The position numbers were made by a program, and so were the translations under genes. A model generated the notes under the pieces. That model was not told where the DNA came from, did no database searches, and was given only the letters and a program-made list of their open reading frames with translations. 64,000 nucleotides of DNA, from assembly GCF_004118855.1 (NCBI RefSeq), contig NZ_PDKF01000008.1, forward strand, positions 248,001 through 312,000, in the 5' to 3' direction. The stretch is from Arcobacter sp. CECT 8983 (GTDB lineage Bacteria > Campylobacterota > Campylobacteria > Campylobacterales > Arcobacteraceae). Positions 43,663-52,743 of the stretch are shown here, one piece after another. Each line of letters starts with the position of its first letter. The stretch's first letter is position 1.

Positions 43663-44265
43663 TTAAAGGTATAAAAATATTATCACAAGGGCTATTCCAA
43701 GAAGTGTTAGATAAAGACCTCTTTGTCTAAATCCATATTTTCCTTTAACCATAAATATTGCAGAAATAGCAAGAAAAAATAAGATTATAGAATAAGCAAG
43801 TGCTAAATACGACCATTTATCTTGGCTTGATGATTTATGTGCTTTAACTAAAGCGTTAATAAAAGTAGGATATCCATTAATTGAATAAATAAGTTCACCT
43901 GATGTTTTATAATATGTAATAAATTTCATATCTTTTTTTCTTGATATTTGATATTTGATAAGTTCGTTATTGTTTTCTAATAACTCAAATTTATCTAAAA
44001 CTGATTTTTTAATAATATGAGAAGGTAAACTCTTTTTTTCTTCATTTTCAGTAAATGTAAGAACTATCTCTTTTTGTAAATCTTTTTCTTTTATATTTTT
44101 TTCAATAGTTGCATTTAATATATACTCTTTTTCAAAGAGATGTAAATCTCTAACTGAAAGAATCATCCCTGAAATTGAATAAATAATAGTTATACCAATA
44201 ACTAAATAACCTAAGTCTCTATGCCAGTTTCTAAGTGTAGTGGAAAGTTTTTTCTTTTTTTTCAT
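43663..44265 (-). CDS. PepSY-associated transmembrane protein
   Basis: 200 residues. After a basic start (KKKKKLSTTLRNWHRDLGYLV) comes a membrane helix with the conserved NWHRDLGY His. A periplasmic region of about 100 residues and two or more C-terminal membrane helices (LALAYSIILFFLAISAIFMV, LYLTLLGIALVIIFLYL) follow. This matches PepSY-TM proteins, many of which act as small reductases in iron/siderophore uptake. No TonB receptor is nearby, so the role is open. Confidence 0.78.
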   Translation of the reverse strand: MKKKKKLSTTLRNWHRDLGYLVIGITIIYSISGMILSVRDLHLFEKEYILNATIEKNIKEKDLQKEIVLTFTENEEKKSLPSHIIKKSVLDKFELLENNNELIKYQISRKKDMKFITYYKTSGELIYSINGYPTFINALVKAHKSSSQDKWSYLALAYSIILFFLAISAIFMVKGKYGFRQRGLYLTLLGIALVIIFLYL

Positions 44266-44334
44266 TATAACTCCAAAAATATTTTTTGGAATTATAATAT
44301 TAGAAGTTAAACCTAAATTTAACAGTAAAAATTT

Positions 44335-44904
44335 TTAAGAGTTTTTTAACTCTTGCATTAAAAGTAGTTCTTCTTGAGTATTAAGATGTTGCTTATTATC
44401 TTTTTTTAGTTTTGTAAGTTCTTTTATTTCTGTTGATAATTCTTCAAGCTTAGAAATTGCTTCTTTAAGAGTACTTGATAGTTCTTTGTCATCACTCATA
44501 TTATCTTGTTTTTCTTTTATTTCATCAGCATCTTTAATGATAACTCCATTTACTGATCTTTTTAATTCATCAATCATTTTTTCAAGTTTTGCAAGTAGTT
44601 TTTCTATGGTTTTTAAATCACCAGTTCCATTTTCTTTTTCTTCTTTTATCTTTGCAAGAATTTCTTCTTTTAGTTTTTCAATGGCTTCAAGTTCATCTTT
44701 TGTAAAACCAGTTTTTAATAAAGAAATTATATCTTCCACAAGCTCTTCTGTAGATTTTTCAATTTCTAGTGGCTTAGTATCTTCTTCTTTTACTTGTGTA
44801 TTTGTAAGTTCTTCTTCAAATATAGTATCTTTTGTTGAAATCTCTTTTTTAGATTCATTGTTTGTAAAGTAATAGTTACTTTGAGATGCTGGTTCAACAA
44901 TCAT
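44335..44904 (-). CDS. Coiled-coil protein of unknown function
   Basis: 189 residues, highly charged (E/K-rich), no signal peptide or membrane segment. Residues 55-185 are a series of predicted amphipathic helices (DELEAIEKLKEEILAKIKEE, KTIEKLLAKLEKMIDELKR, SKLEELSTEIKELTKLKK). The opening MIVEPASQSNYYFTNNE is uncharged and probably disordered. I do not recognise a family. It stands alone, with 115 gene-free bases before the divergent rsmD. Confidence 0.6.
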   Translation of the reverse strand: MIVEPASQSNYYFTNNESKKEISTKDTIFEEELTNTQVKEEDTKPLEIEKSTEELVEDIISLLKTGFTKDELEAIEKLKEEILAKIKEEKENGTGDLKTIEKLLAKLEKMIDELKRSVNGVIIKDADEIKEKQDNMSDDKELSSTLKEAISKLEELSTEIKELTKLKKDNKQHLNTQEELLLMQELKNS

Positions 44905-44987
44905 AGTAAATCCTTTAAATAATATAGAACATTATAATAAAATTAATATTAAAATTCCAATAAAACAAATGCTTAATTAATTTTTAC

Positions 44988-44993
44988 TATAAT
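44988..44993 (+). promoter_or_regulatory. -10 box of rsmD
   Basis: A perfect TATAAT in TTTTTACTATAATAC, 28 bases before the rsmD ATG. Confidence 0.5.
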
Positions 44994-45020
44994 ACAAAAA
45001 ATTTAGAAAATAAGAGTATT

Positions 45021-45617
45021 ATGAAAAACAATAAACCAACTACAAAAATAATTGCAGGAAAATATAAAGGAAAAGTTCTAGAACTGCCTTCTCTAGATGT
45101 AACAAGAAGTTCTAAAGCAAGACTTAAAGAGTCACTTTTTAATGTTCTTCAGTTTGATATTATTGATAAAATATTTGTTGAAAGCTTCGCAGGAAGTGGA
45201 AGTATTGGACTTGAAGCTATTAGTCGTGATGCAAAAAAGGCTTATTTTGTAGAGCTTGATAAGAATTCTTATAGATGTTTAACAAACAATTGTAAAATGC
45301 TTGAACCGCAAAAATGTCAAACTTTTTTTGGAGATACATTTTCTCAAACACCAGCTATTTTAGAAAGTTTAAAAAATAGTGAAGATGAGATTATCTTATA
45401 TGTTGATCCTCCTTTTGACTATAGAGATGGAATGGAAGAGATATATGAAAAATCATTTGATATGATTAGAAATATTCAAAATGAAAATATTTATCTAATA
45501 ATAATTGAGCATGTATCAACTCTTGAAATTCCAGAGACTCTAGGTAAATTTACTCTTCAAAGAACAAAGAAATTTGGGAAAAGTTCTTTATCTTATTTTG
45601 AAAGTAAAGAAGCATAA
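45021..45617 (+). CDS. rsmD: 16S rRNA (guanine966-N2)-methyltransferase
   Basis: 198 residues. IIAGKYKGKVLELP and TRSSKARLKESLFNVL form the RsmD N-terminal signature. FAGSGSIGLEAISR is the SAM motif I and VDPPFDY the catalytic (D/N)PPF motif. Methylates G966 of 16S rRNA during 30S assembly. Confidence 0.95.
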   Translation: MKNNKPTTKIIAGKYKGKVLELPSLDVTRSSKARLKESLFNVLQFDIIDKIFVESFAGSGSIGLEAISRDAKKAYFVELDKNSYRCLTNNCKMLEPQKCQTFFGDTFSQTPAILESLKNSEDEIILYVDPPFDYRDGMEEIYEKSFDMIRNIQNENIYLIIIEHVSTLEIPETLGKFTLQRTKKFGKSSLSYFESKEA

Positions 45618-45620
45618 AAT

Positions 45621-46421
45621 ATGGTAAGAGTGGCATTTCTTTTATTGGTTTTTTTAATATTATCAGTATTTTTTATGCCTCTTTTTTACACAATTTCTGC
45701 CTATGAATTAAATCCTTCAAAAATACTACTTGCTCCTTCTTTTGAACATATTATGGGAACAGATAGATTAGGAAGAGATATTTTTGCTAGAGTTTTACAA
45801 GGTGGACAAACTTCACTTATAATAGGTTTTTTAAGTGCTAGTATTGCTTCATTAATAGGATTGTTTATCGGAATAAATGCAGCTTTTTTTAAAGGTAAAG
45901 TAGATAAAGCAATAATAGTTTTAATAGATCTTTTTCTTACTTTCCCAACTTTCTTTTTGCTTCTTGCTTTGGTTGCTTATATCCAAGCATCTATTTTAGT
46001 TTTAGTAATAGTTATTTCAATAACTGGCTGGATGGGAATGGCAAGACTTATTAGAAGTGAAAGTTTTGCAATAGGAAATCAACCTTTTATCAAAATTTTG
46101 AAACTTGCAAATGTGCCAAAAACAAAAATCATATTTAAGTATTTTGCTCCTCTTTTAGCACCTATTTTTCTTATTTCTTTTACTTTTGGAGTAGGTGGTG
46201 CAATTTTAGCTGAGTCAGGACTGTCTTTTTTAGGGCTTGGTGTTAATCCTCCCCAAATGTCATGGGGTAGCTTACTTAGTGATGGAAAAGCTGTTATGGA
46301 TATTGCTTGGTGGGTTAGCTTTTTCCCTGGTTTTATGATATTTTTAATAACTTTTTGTTTAATGCAAATTTCTGATTACTTACAACAAAAATTTAATACA
46401 AAAGAGATACAAAGCACTTAA
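45621..46421 (+). CDS. Orphan DppC/OppC-type ABC permease
   Basis: 266 residues with six predicted membrane helices. HIMGTDRLGRDIFARVLQGGQTSL is the DppC-type opening and GMARLIRSESFAIGNQPFIK contains the EAA coupling loop. ESGLSFLGLGVNPPQMSWG is the conserved C-terminal part. It belongs to peptide/nickel/oligopeptide importers, but no DppB permease, ATPases or binding protein adjoin it. It follows rsmD by 3 bases. Confidence 0.88.
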   Translation: MVRVAFLLLVFLILSVFFMPLFYTISAYELNPSKILLAPSFEHIMGTDRLGRDIFARVLQGGQTSLIIGFLSASIASLIGLFIGINAAFFKGKVDKAIIVLIDLFLTFPTFFLLLALVAYIQASILVLVIVISITGWMGMARLIRSESFAIGNQPFIKILKLANVPKTKIIFKYFAPLLAPIFLISFTFGVGGAILAESGLSFLGLGVNPPQMSWGSLLSDGKAVMDIAWWVSFFPGFMIFLITFCLMQISDYLQQKFNTKEIQST

Positions 46422-46485
46422 TAAAATTTTGTAAATTAATGTAATGAATCTTGCAACTTTTTTGAAACTTTCAAATAATTAATGC

Positions 46486-46491
46486 TATAAT
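46486..46491 (+). promoter_or_regulatory. Extended -10 promoter of the NhaC-type gene
   Basis: TGCTATAATTCCCGA: TATAAT with TG one base upstream, 33 bases before the TTG start. The trailing TCCCG matches that of the rpe promoter. Confidence 0.6.
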
Positions 46492-46518
46492 TCCCGACTT
46501 TTTTACTAAAGGATTACT

Positions 46519-48225
46519 TTGAGTAGTACTATTAAATCTTTATTTATTTTAGCTATTTTACCAATAGCTCTTTTTGCTGAAGGGAAAGATAATGCTATAA
46601 CTTATGGTGCATTAACCTTGCTTCCGCCTCTGGTTGCAATTGTTTTAGCCTTTGTTACTAGAAATGTTATTTTTTCACTTTTTATGGGGATATTTACTGG
46701 AACATTTATGGCAAATATCAGTGGTGCAAATATTTTTGCAACTTTTTTTAGTGCCTTTGTTGATATGTCTGGAAAAATGGTTGGTTCTATGGCAGATTCT
46801 TGGAATGCAGGTATTATTATGCAGGTACTTACTATTGGTGGTATGATTGCAGTTATAACTAAAATGGGTGGTCCTAGAGCAATTGCTGAAAAACTAGCCC
46901 AAAGAGCAAAAACTCCTGCTACTGCACAGTTTTACACTTGGTTACTTGGATTTTTTATTTTCTTTGATGATTATGCAAACTCTTTAGTTGTCGGTCCAAT
47001 TATGAGACCAGTAACAGATAAACTTAAAATTGCAAGAGAAAAATTAGCCTTTATTATTGACTCTACTGCTGCTCCTATTGCAGGGTTAGCATTAATTTCA
47101 ACATGGGTTGGTTATGAACTTTCTTTAATCAAAGATGCTTATGAAACAATAGGTCAACCAGAAGTAAATGCCTTCGCAGTTTTTGTTGAGACTCTTCCAT
47201 ATAGATTTTATAATATTTTGATGTTAGCTTTTGTTTTTATCTCTGCACTTTCATTAAGAGAGTTTGGTCCTATGCATACAGCTGCTAAAAGAGCTTTTGA
47301 AAAAGGTGAATTAACTGACCCTAAAACAGATTCAACACTAATGAATCAAGAGAACTCTTTTATGATGCCAAAAGATGGAGTTAAGTACTCTATTTTTAAT
47401 GCAATTATTCCAATAGCAGTTTTAATTGTAGTTGCAATTGTTGGTTTCTATATGAATGGTGTTAGTGGATTAGAGGGAGATACTTTAAAAGCAGTTCAAG
47501 CTGATCCATACTCTTTTGCTTCAATTAGAGAAGCATTTGGTGCAGCTGATGCTTCAATTGTTATTTTTGAAGCTGCGTTATTAGCTTCATTAGTTGCAAT
47601 TGGTATGGGATTAAAACAAAAAGTATTTTCTTTACATGAAGCAATTGAAACTTGGGTTTATGGTGCAAAAGCCCTTGTAATTACAGCTGTAATTTTAATT
47701 CTTGCTTGGTCTTTATCTGCTGTTATGAAAGAGCTTGGTACGGCGCAGTACCTTGTAACAATGTTATCTGATTCTACACCTCAGTTTATTTTACCAACTA
47801 TTATTTTTATACTTGGTTCTATTATCTCATTTTCAACTGGAACTTCATATGGAACAATGGGGATTTTAATGCCTTTAACTATTCCATTAGCAAGTGCAAT
47901 TGGAATTCATACAGGATTAGAAGGAACTGAATTACATAGTTACATTGTATTAAATGTTGGTGCAGTTTTAACAGGTGCTATTTTTGGGGATCATTGTTCG
48001 CCAATCTCTGATACATCTATCTTATCATCTATGGCATCTTCGTGTAATCATATGGATCATATCTCTACGCAGTTACCATATGCACTTTTCATAGGTTTTG
48101 TAGCAATTGTTTGTGGATATTTACCAGCAGCATTTGGTGTACCAGTATATTTATTGTTACCACTTGGATTAGTAATTATTTATTTAGTAATAAGATTCTA
48201 CGGAAAACCTTACATGAATAACTAA
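46519..48225 (+). CDS. Na+/H+ antiporter, NhaC family
   Basis: 568 residues, about twelve membrane helices, beginning with a hydrophobic leader (LFILAILPIALFAEG). FFIFFDDYANSLVVGPIMRPV and GTSYGTMGILMPLTIPLA, together with GAIFGDHCSPISDTSILSSM, are the paired conserved blocks of the NhaC antiporters. Exchanges sodium (possibly coupled to an organic acid) for protons. The start is a TTG preceded by AAGGA. A canonical terminator follows. Confidence 0.92.
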   Translation: MSSTIKSLFILAILPIALFAEGKDNAITYGALTLLPPLVAIVLAFVTRNVIFSLFMGIFTGTFMANISGANIFATFFSAFVDMSGKMVGSMADSWNAGIIMQVLTIGGMIAVITKMGGPRAIAEKLAQRAKTPATAQFYTWLLGFFIFFDDYANSLVVGPIMRPVTDKLKIAREKLAFIIDSTAAPIAGLALISTWVGYELSLIKDAYETIGQPEVNAFAVFVETLPYRFYNILMLAFVFISALSLREFGPMHTAAKRAFEKGELTDPKTDSTLMNQENSFMMPKDGVKYSIFNAIIPIAVLIVVAIVGFYMNGVSGLEGDTLKAVQADPYSFASIREAFGAADASIVIFEAALLASLVAIGMGLKQKVFSLHEAIETWVYGAKALVITAVILILAWSLSAVMKELGTAQYLVTMLSDSTPQFILPTIIFILGSIISFSTGTSYGTMGILMPLTIPLASAIGIHTGLEGTELHSYIVLNVGAVLTGAIFGDHCSPISDTSILSSMASSCNHMDHISTQLPYALFIGFVAIVCGYLPAAFGVPVYLLLPLGLVIIYLVIRFYGKPYMNN

Positions 48226-48226
48226 T

Positions 48227-48250
48227 AAAAAAGAGGGAAACCTCTTTTTT
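48227..48250. terminator. Canonical terminator after the NhaC-type gene
   Basis: A 10-base stem AAAAAAGAGG/CCTCTTTTTT closed by a GAAA tetraloop, with T- and A-runs on both sides so that it can act in both directions. It lies between convergent stops. Confidence 0.85.
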
Positions 48251-49070
48251 ATATTCTGTTTAAAAGCTTATCAAGTAAGTTTGTACTTAATACTCTTTTT
48301 GCAAAACCTAAAATATGAGTTGCTTTTGTAACATAGTATCTTGGTTTTGGTTTTTGTGTCTGCATAATTTTTAATACAACATTTGCAACTGAGGTTGCTG
48401 GTAGATTAAAAGGTGTTGTATCTTTATCATTTTCAAGTCTTTTCTTTAATTCTTGTTTATATGTTGGTGTAAAAAAGCTATTTTCTATATCTACATTTTG
48501 ATTAAACTTTTTAAGAGCATTTTCTCTAAATTTTGAAGTAACTGGACCTGTGTTTATTGTAGAGATATAAATATTGCTATGGCTAACTTCTTGTCTCATA
48601 GTGTCAGCAAGTCCTTCAATAGCATATTTAGAAGCGTTGTATGCTCCTCTAAATTTAAGTGAAATAATTCCTAACACAGAAGAGTGCTGAATAACTTTTC
48701 CAAAGCCTTGTTTTCTAAAGATTTTCATAGCCTGAATAGTAGCTTCATGTAGTCCAAAAAGGTTTGTTTCAAACTGTTCTTTAAGCGTTTCAGTACTGAT
48801 ATCTTCAACAGCTCCTGGCTGTCCATATCCAGCATTATTAAAAATAGCATCTAGTTTTTCATCTTTTTTTAAAATATATTCTAAAGCTTTACTAATATCT
48901 TCTTTGATAGTCACATCTACTTTTAGTGCATCAAAACCTAGTTCTACTAGTTTTTGTACATCTTCTTCTTTTCTAGCACTTGCATAGACTTTGTAGCCGT
49001 TTTCTTTTAAAGTAAGTGCTGTTTGAAATCCTATTCCAGTGGAACATCCTGTTATAAAAATATTTTGCAT
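48249..49070 (-). CDS. Short-chain dehydrogenase/reductase
   Basis: 273 residues, classical SDR: cofactor motif ITGCSTGIGFQTA, NNAGYGQPG, catalytic Ser in HSSVLG and Y-x3-K in YNASKYAIEG. The C-terminal extension (YYVTKATHILGFAKRVLSTN) is hydrophobic, as in SDRs acting on retinol/steroid-like or lipid substrates. The substrate cannot be inferred from the sequence. Stands alone on the minus strand. Confidence 0.85.
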   Translation of the reverse strand: MQNIFITGCSTGIGFQTALTLKENGYKVYASARKEEDVQKLVELGFDALKVDVTIKEDISKALEYILKKDEKLDAIFNNAGYGQPGAVEDISTETLKEQFETNLFGLHEATIQAMKIFRKQGFGKVIQHSSVLGIISLKFRGAYNASKYAIEGLADTMRQEVSHSNIYISTINTGPVTSKFRENALKKFNQNVDIENSFFTPTYKQELKKRLENDKDTTPFNLPATSVANVVLKIMQTQKPKPRYYVTKATHILGFAKRVLSTNLLDKLLNRI

Positions 49071-49139
49071 TTATTGTCCAATTTATTTTCTATTTTTTTT
49101 AAGATGGTATTATAACAAAAGAAAAAGACTGGAAGATTA

Positions 49140-49910
49140 ATGCAAAGTATAAAAGAGATTTTAGATAAAGAAGTATGTAGTAGAAATAATAATTGTGAGC
49201 TTTCATATGAAAGACCAGACCCACTTTTAGTAGCAAGTAGGTACCAAGATGAATATATAATACTTTTATGTGCTTTATTTGGTTATGGAAAAGCTTCATT
49301 GATAGTAAAATTTTTAGATAGTTTAAACTTTGATTTACTAAATGAAAAAGAAGAAGTTATAGAAAAAGAGTTGGATAAGTTTTATTATAGATTTCAAAAT
49401 AATGAAGATGTTAAAACTATATTTAAAACTTTTAGACGTATGAAACAAGAAGATAGTTTAAAAAATATTTTTCTTGAAACTTACAAAAAAGACAATGATA
49501 TTTTAGAATCTCTTGATAGCCTTATTTTACGAATACATAAAGTAGCAAATTATACCTCGCAAGGTATGACTTTTTTAGTATCAAGTCCATTAAAAAGAAA
49601 AAGCCAAGGAGATATAAAACATATAGGAAATGCTCCATATAAAAGATGGATGATGTATTTAAGATGGATGGTTCGAAGTGATAATTTAGATTTAGGATTA
49701 TGGAAAGAAGTTGATAAAAAAGATTTAATCCTTCCCCTTGATACACACACTTTTAAAGTATCACAAAAACTTGGATTACTTGATAGGAAAACTTATGATT
49801 TAAAATCAGCTATTTTAATAACTGAAAAGTTAAGAGAGTTTGATATTATCGACCCTATAAAATATGATTTTGCTTTATATAGAATTGGTCAGGAGAAGAT
49901 TATTTATTAA
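49140..49910 (+). CDS. TIGR02757-family protein
   Basis: 256 residues. NCELSYERPDPLLVASRYQDEYIILLCALFGYGK (first half shown by YERPDPLLVAS at about 25) and RWMVRSDNLDLGLWKEVDKKDLILPLDTHT are the conserved blocks of this family. KYDFALYRIGQ closes the C terminus. The family is widespread in Bacteroidetes and Campylobacterota; its function is not established, although the helical layout recalls DNA glycosylases. Its last 36 bases overlap the convergent nagZ. Confidence 0.82.
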   Translation: MQSIKEILDKEVCSRNNNCELSYERPDPLLVASRYQDEYIILLCALFGYGKASLIVKFLDSLNFDLLNEKEEVIEKELDKFYYRFQNNEDVKTIFKTFRRMKQEDSLKNIFLETYKKDNDILESLDSLILRIHKVANYTSQGMTFLVSSPLKRKSQGDIKHIGNAPYKRWMMYLRWMVRSDNLDLGLWKEVDKKDLILPLDTHTFKVSQKLGLLDRKTYDLKSAILITEKLREFDIIDPIKYDFALYRIGQEKIIY

Positions 49911-50969
49911 TCTATTTGATTCAAGAATCTTTGAAAGAGGTATTTTATTTTCTTTTATTAATTCATATGTTGTGTTAACTATTGTTTCAAGTCTTGTATT
50001 TCCAAGTTGATTTCCAAATACTAAAATATTAACACCAGAGTTAATAGCTAGTTCTAATGTTTGTTTTAGCGTATAGTGATTGCTTATGGCTTTCATTTGT
50101 AAATCATCACTTACAATTAAACCTTTGAAGTTAAGCCTTTCTCTTAGAAGTTTAGTATTTATATTATAAGATAAAGTTGCAGGATAATTTTTATCAAGTT
50201 GTTTATTGAAAACATGGGCTGTCATTATAAAATCCACTTTGTCTTTATTTATTAGATTTTTATATGGAGTTAATTCTTCTTTATTCCAAGTATTTGAAAT
50301 ATCTACAAAACCTTTGTGAGAATCAGCTTTTGAGGAACCATGTCCTGGAAAGTGTTTTAATACAGAAAAAATACTATTTTTCTTTTGTTCTTCTATAAAT
50401 ATTTGTGCTATTTTTGAAACTTCTTTACTATCTTTTGAATATGACCTTTCAAGTTTATTTATTACATAGTTGTCTTTATTTATGTTCAAGTCAACAACTG
50501 GTGCAAAGTTTAGATTAAAGCCATACTCTTTTAACTCAGCTGCTAACTTTGAGTAGATAGTTTTTATTTCATTTTCCGGTTTTTTAGCAATCTCTTTTGC
50601 ACTAGGGTAAGAAGTAAAACCATTATTTTTATTGAGTCTTTGAACTTTTCCACCTTCTTGGTCAATAGAAATAAACATTTTATAATCAGAATAGTTTTGA
50701 ATACTTGAAGTTAAAGCTTTTAGTTGAGTAGGGTTTTTTATATTTTTTATTTTCTTTGTTTTATATTTTTTACTAAATAATATTACTCCACCAAGATTGT
50801 ATTGTTTTATGTCATTTTTTAGTTGAGTGTTTAAAGAGAAACTATCAAAACCTAAGATGATAGTTCTTCCTATAAGTTTTTTTATCTCTTCTGCTTTGTA
50901 GTTTTCTTTCGCACTTACAGAAGAGAATAAAAAAGAAAATACTAAAAGAAGTTTAAATAACTGTACCAT
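49875..50969 (-). CDS. nagZ: Exported beta-N-acetylhexosaminidase (GH3, NagZ type)
   Basis: 364 residues from the ATG at 50969: MVQLFKLLLVFSFLFSSVSA is a clean signal peptide. A longer frame running upstream inside the diguanylate cyclase gene has no such start. GH3 catalytic parts are FISIDQEGGKVQRL, KHFPGHGSSKADSH (His/Asp acid-base pair) and the nucleophile in LIVSDDLQMKAI. It removes N-acetylglucosamine from muropeptides; the signal peptide predicts periplasmic action, unlike cytoplasmic E. coli NagZ. It overlaps the upstream gene by 17 bases. Confidence 0.88.
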   Translation of the reverse strand: MVQLFKLLLVFSFLFSSVSAKENYKAEEIKKLIGRTIILGFDSFSLNTQLKNDIKQYNLGGVILFSKKYKTKKIKNIKNPTQLKALTSSIQNYSDYKMFISIDQEGGKVQRLNKNNGFTSYPSAKEIAKKPENEIKTIYSKLAAELKEYGFNLNFAPVVDLNINKDNYVINKLERSYSKDSKEVSKIAQIFIEEQKKNSIFSVLKHFPGHGSSKADSHKGFVDISNTWNKEELTPYKNLINKDKVDFIMTAHVFNKQLDKNYPATLSYNINTKLLRERLNFKGLIVSDDLQMKAISNHYTLKQTLELAINSGVNILVFGNQLGNTRLETIVNTTYELIKENKIPLSKILESNRLINNLLLTNSI

Positions 50970-52215
50970 CTTCAATAATAATCTTATTTCTTCCACCTTC
51001 TTTTGCTTGATAAAGTAGCATATCTGCTTTTTGAATAGCATTTTCATATGAAGAGTGGTTATTTCTGATTGCAACACCAGCTGAGAATGTTACATGAATT
51101 TTTTCTTGTTTATAAATAAAGTCATTATCATTGATAATTGTTTTAATTCTCTTTAGATACTTAAGAAGTTCTCTTTTTAGATTGAAGTGAACAATAGCAA
51201 CAAACTCTTCTCCACCATATCTTCCTACAATATCAAATTCTCTTGTATTTTTATTTAAAACTTTTGCAAAAGTAGAAAGTATAATATCTCCTGCTTGGTG
51301 TCCATGATTATCATTTATTTTTTTGAAGTGATCTAAATCAAAGAATATAATTGCAAATTGAGTATTGTTTCTGTCAAACTGGCTTTCGATTTTTTTGATT
51401 GCCTCTTCATAAGCTCCTCTTGTTAAAACGCCAGTTAAGTGGTCTTTTGCACTTTGTTCTCTTGTTCTATCAAGTTCTTCTTCAAGTTTTTTTATTTTTT
51501 GCTCTAGGGATTCAACTTCTGATTTACCAGAAGAGAGTTTTTCTCCTACATGAGACATTTCACTTTCTATTGTAAGTGCAGCATCAATAAGTTTTGTTTG
51601 AAGCTCTGATAATTCTTCAAAACCAGTTGATTTTTGCATATCTATAGACTCAATTTGTGTTTTGATATTAGAAACTTCTTTTGAACCTTTTCCACTACTA
51701 TGAATAGCATCATTAAAGTATTGTCCCATAAGAGTTAATAATTTTGCTATATCAGAAGTTTTTTGTTTAACTACTTTTTTATCAGCTTCAAATCTTTTTG
51801 TAATAAATTCTTGCATCTCTTTTTGAATATCTTCTTCAAATAAAAGTGCAGGGGAGTTACCTATTTTAATAGAGAAGTTTTTTAGGTTTTCATCTACATC
51901 AATACTAATTGAAGGAGTAACTGCTTCTTGGAATAGTTTTGCTAAAGAATTTACATTGTCTTTTGAAACTCTATTAAGTAAAATAGGAATCATATCTTCA
52001 AAAGTTTGAATACCTTTTGATTGGATTTCTATTTGTTCATTTTTACTAAGTTTACTTATTAGTTCTTTAAACTGTTCGCACTCTTTAACTGAGAACTTGT
52101 AAGTTTTAGAAACATTACAAAACTCTTTATGATATTCATTTGGTGTAGCATCAAGACCTTTTTTCTTTATATTTATTAAGGTTTCTTTTACTATGCTATT
52201 TATATTTCTTTCCAT
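50953..52215 (-). CDS. Diguanylate cyclase (GGDEF)
   Basis: 420 residues. The N-terminal 200 residues are helical without membrane segments. A coiled coil (about 210-245, VESLEQKIKKLEEELDRTRE) leads to a GGDEF domain at about 250-415 with active site GRYGGEEF and the inhibitory I-site RxxD (REFD) five residues before it. It should make c-di-GMP in the cytoplasm with product inhibition. The signal sensed by the helical part is unknown. Overlaps nagZ. Confidence 0.92.
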   Translation of the reverse strand: MERNINSIVKETLINIKKKGLDATPNEYHKEFCNVSKTYKFSVKECEQFKELISKLSKNEQIEIQSKGIQTFEDMIPILLNRVSKDNVNSLAKLFQEAVTPSISIDVDENLKNFSIKIGNSPALLFEEDIQKEMQEFITKRFEADKKVVKQKTSDIAKLLTLMGQYFNDAIHSSGKGSKEVSNIKTQIESIDMQKSTGFEELSELQTKLIDAALTIESEMSHVGEKLSSGKSEVESLEQKIKKLEEELDRTREQSAKDHLTGVLTRGAYEEAIKKIESQFDRNNTQFAIIFFDLDHFKKINDNHGHQAGDIILSTFAKVLNKNTREFDIVGRYGGEEFVAIVHFNLKRELLKYLKRIKTIINDNDFIYKQEKIHVTFSAGVAIRNNHSSYENAIQKADMLLYQAKEGGRNKIIIEDGTVI

Positions 52216-52248
52216 AATTACTATTCCTAGTTTTAGTATCTAAAAGTT

Positions 52249-52692
52249 TTATGCTAATAGTTTCTTTGTCATTTCATTAATTCTTTTTCCATCTGCAACA
52301 CCAGCAAGTTTTTTTGAAGCAGTTCCCATAACTTTCCCCATATCTTTAACTGTTGTTGCACCAACTTCAGCAATGATTTCTTTCATTGAACTTTCAAGTT
52401 CTTCATCTGATAATTGTTTTGGCATATACTCTTTGAAAATATCTACTTGTTCTTGTTCTTTTGCAACTAAATCATCTCTTGAAGCTTCTTTATATTGTGC
52501 AATAGATTCTTCTCTTTGCTTAATTCCTTTTTGAATAAGTTTTAAAACATCTTCATCTGATAATTCTTTTCTTTCATCTACTTCAATCTGTTTTATCATT
52601 GTATTTATAGCTCTAATTGAATCTCTTTTTACTATGTTTTTTTCTCTCATAGCTAACTTTAAATCATCTTTTAATTTTTGTTTTAAACTCAT
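52249..52692 (-). CDS. GatB/YqeY-domain protein
   Basis: A 147-residue helical protein: LKLAMREKNIVKRDSIRAINTMIKQIE, KEYMPKQLSDEELESSMKEII and KDMGKVMGTASKKLAGVADG are the YqeY signature stretches. The domain is shared with the tail of GatB and probably binds tRNA; the stand-alone protein has no agreed function. Confidence 0.93.
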   Translation of the reverse strand: MSLKQKLKDDLKLAMREKNIVKRDSIRAINTMIKQIEVDERKELSDEDVLKLIQKGIKQREESIAQYKEASRDDLVAKEQEQVDIFKEYMPKQLSDEELESSMKEIIAEVGATTVKDMGKVMGTASKKLAGVADGKRINEMTKKLLA

Positions 52693-52743
52693 AAAATTTC
52701 CTTATCAATTATTTATATTTCATTATATCTTAACTATTTTAAA

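Noticed and set aside
50970-51077. 36-codon upstream extension of nagZ
   Set aside because: It lies wholly inside the diguanylate cyclase gene and would bury the signal peptide that begins at the ATG at 50969.
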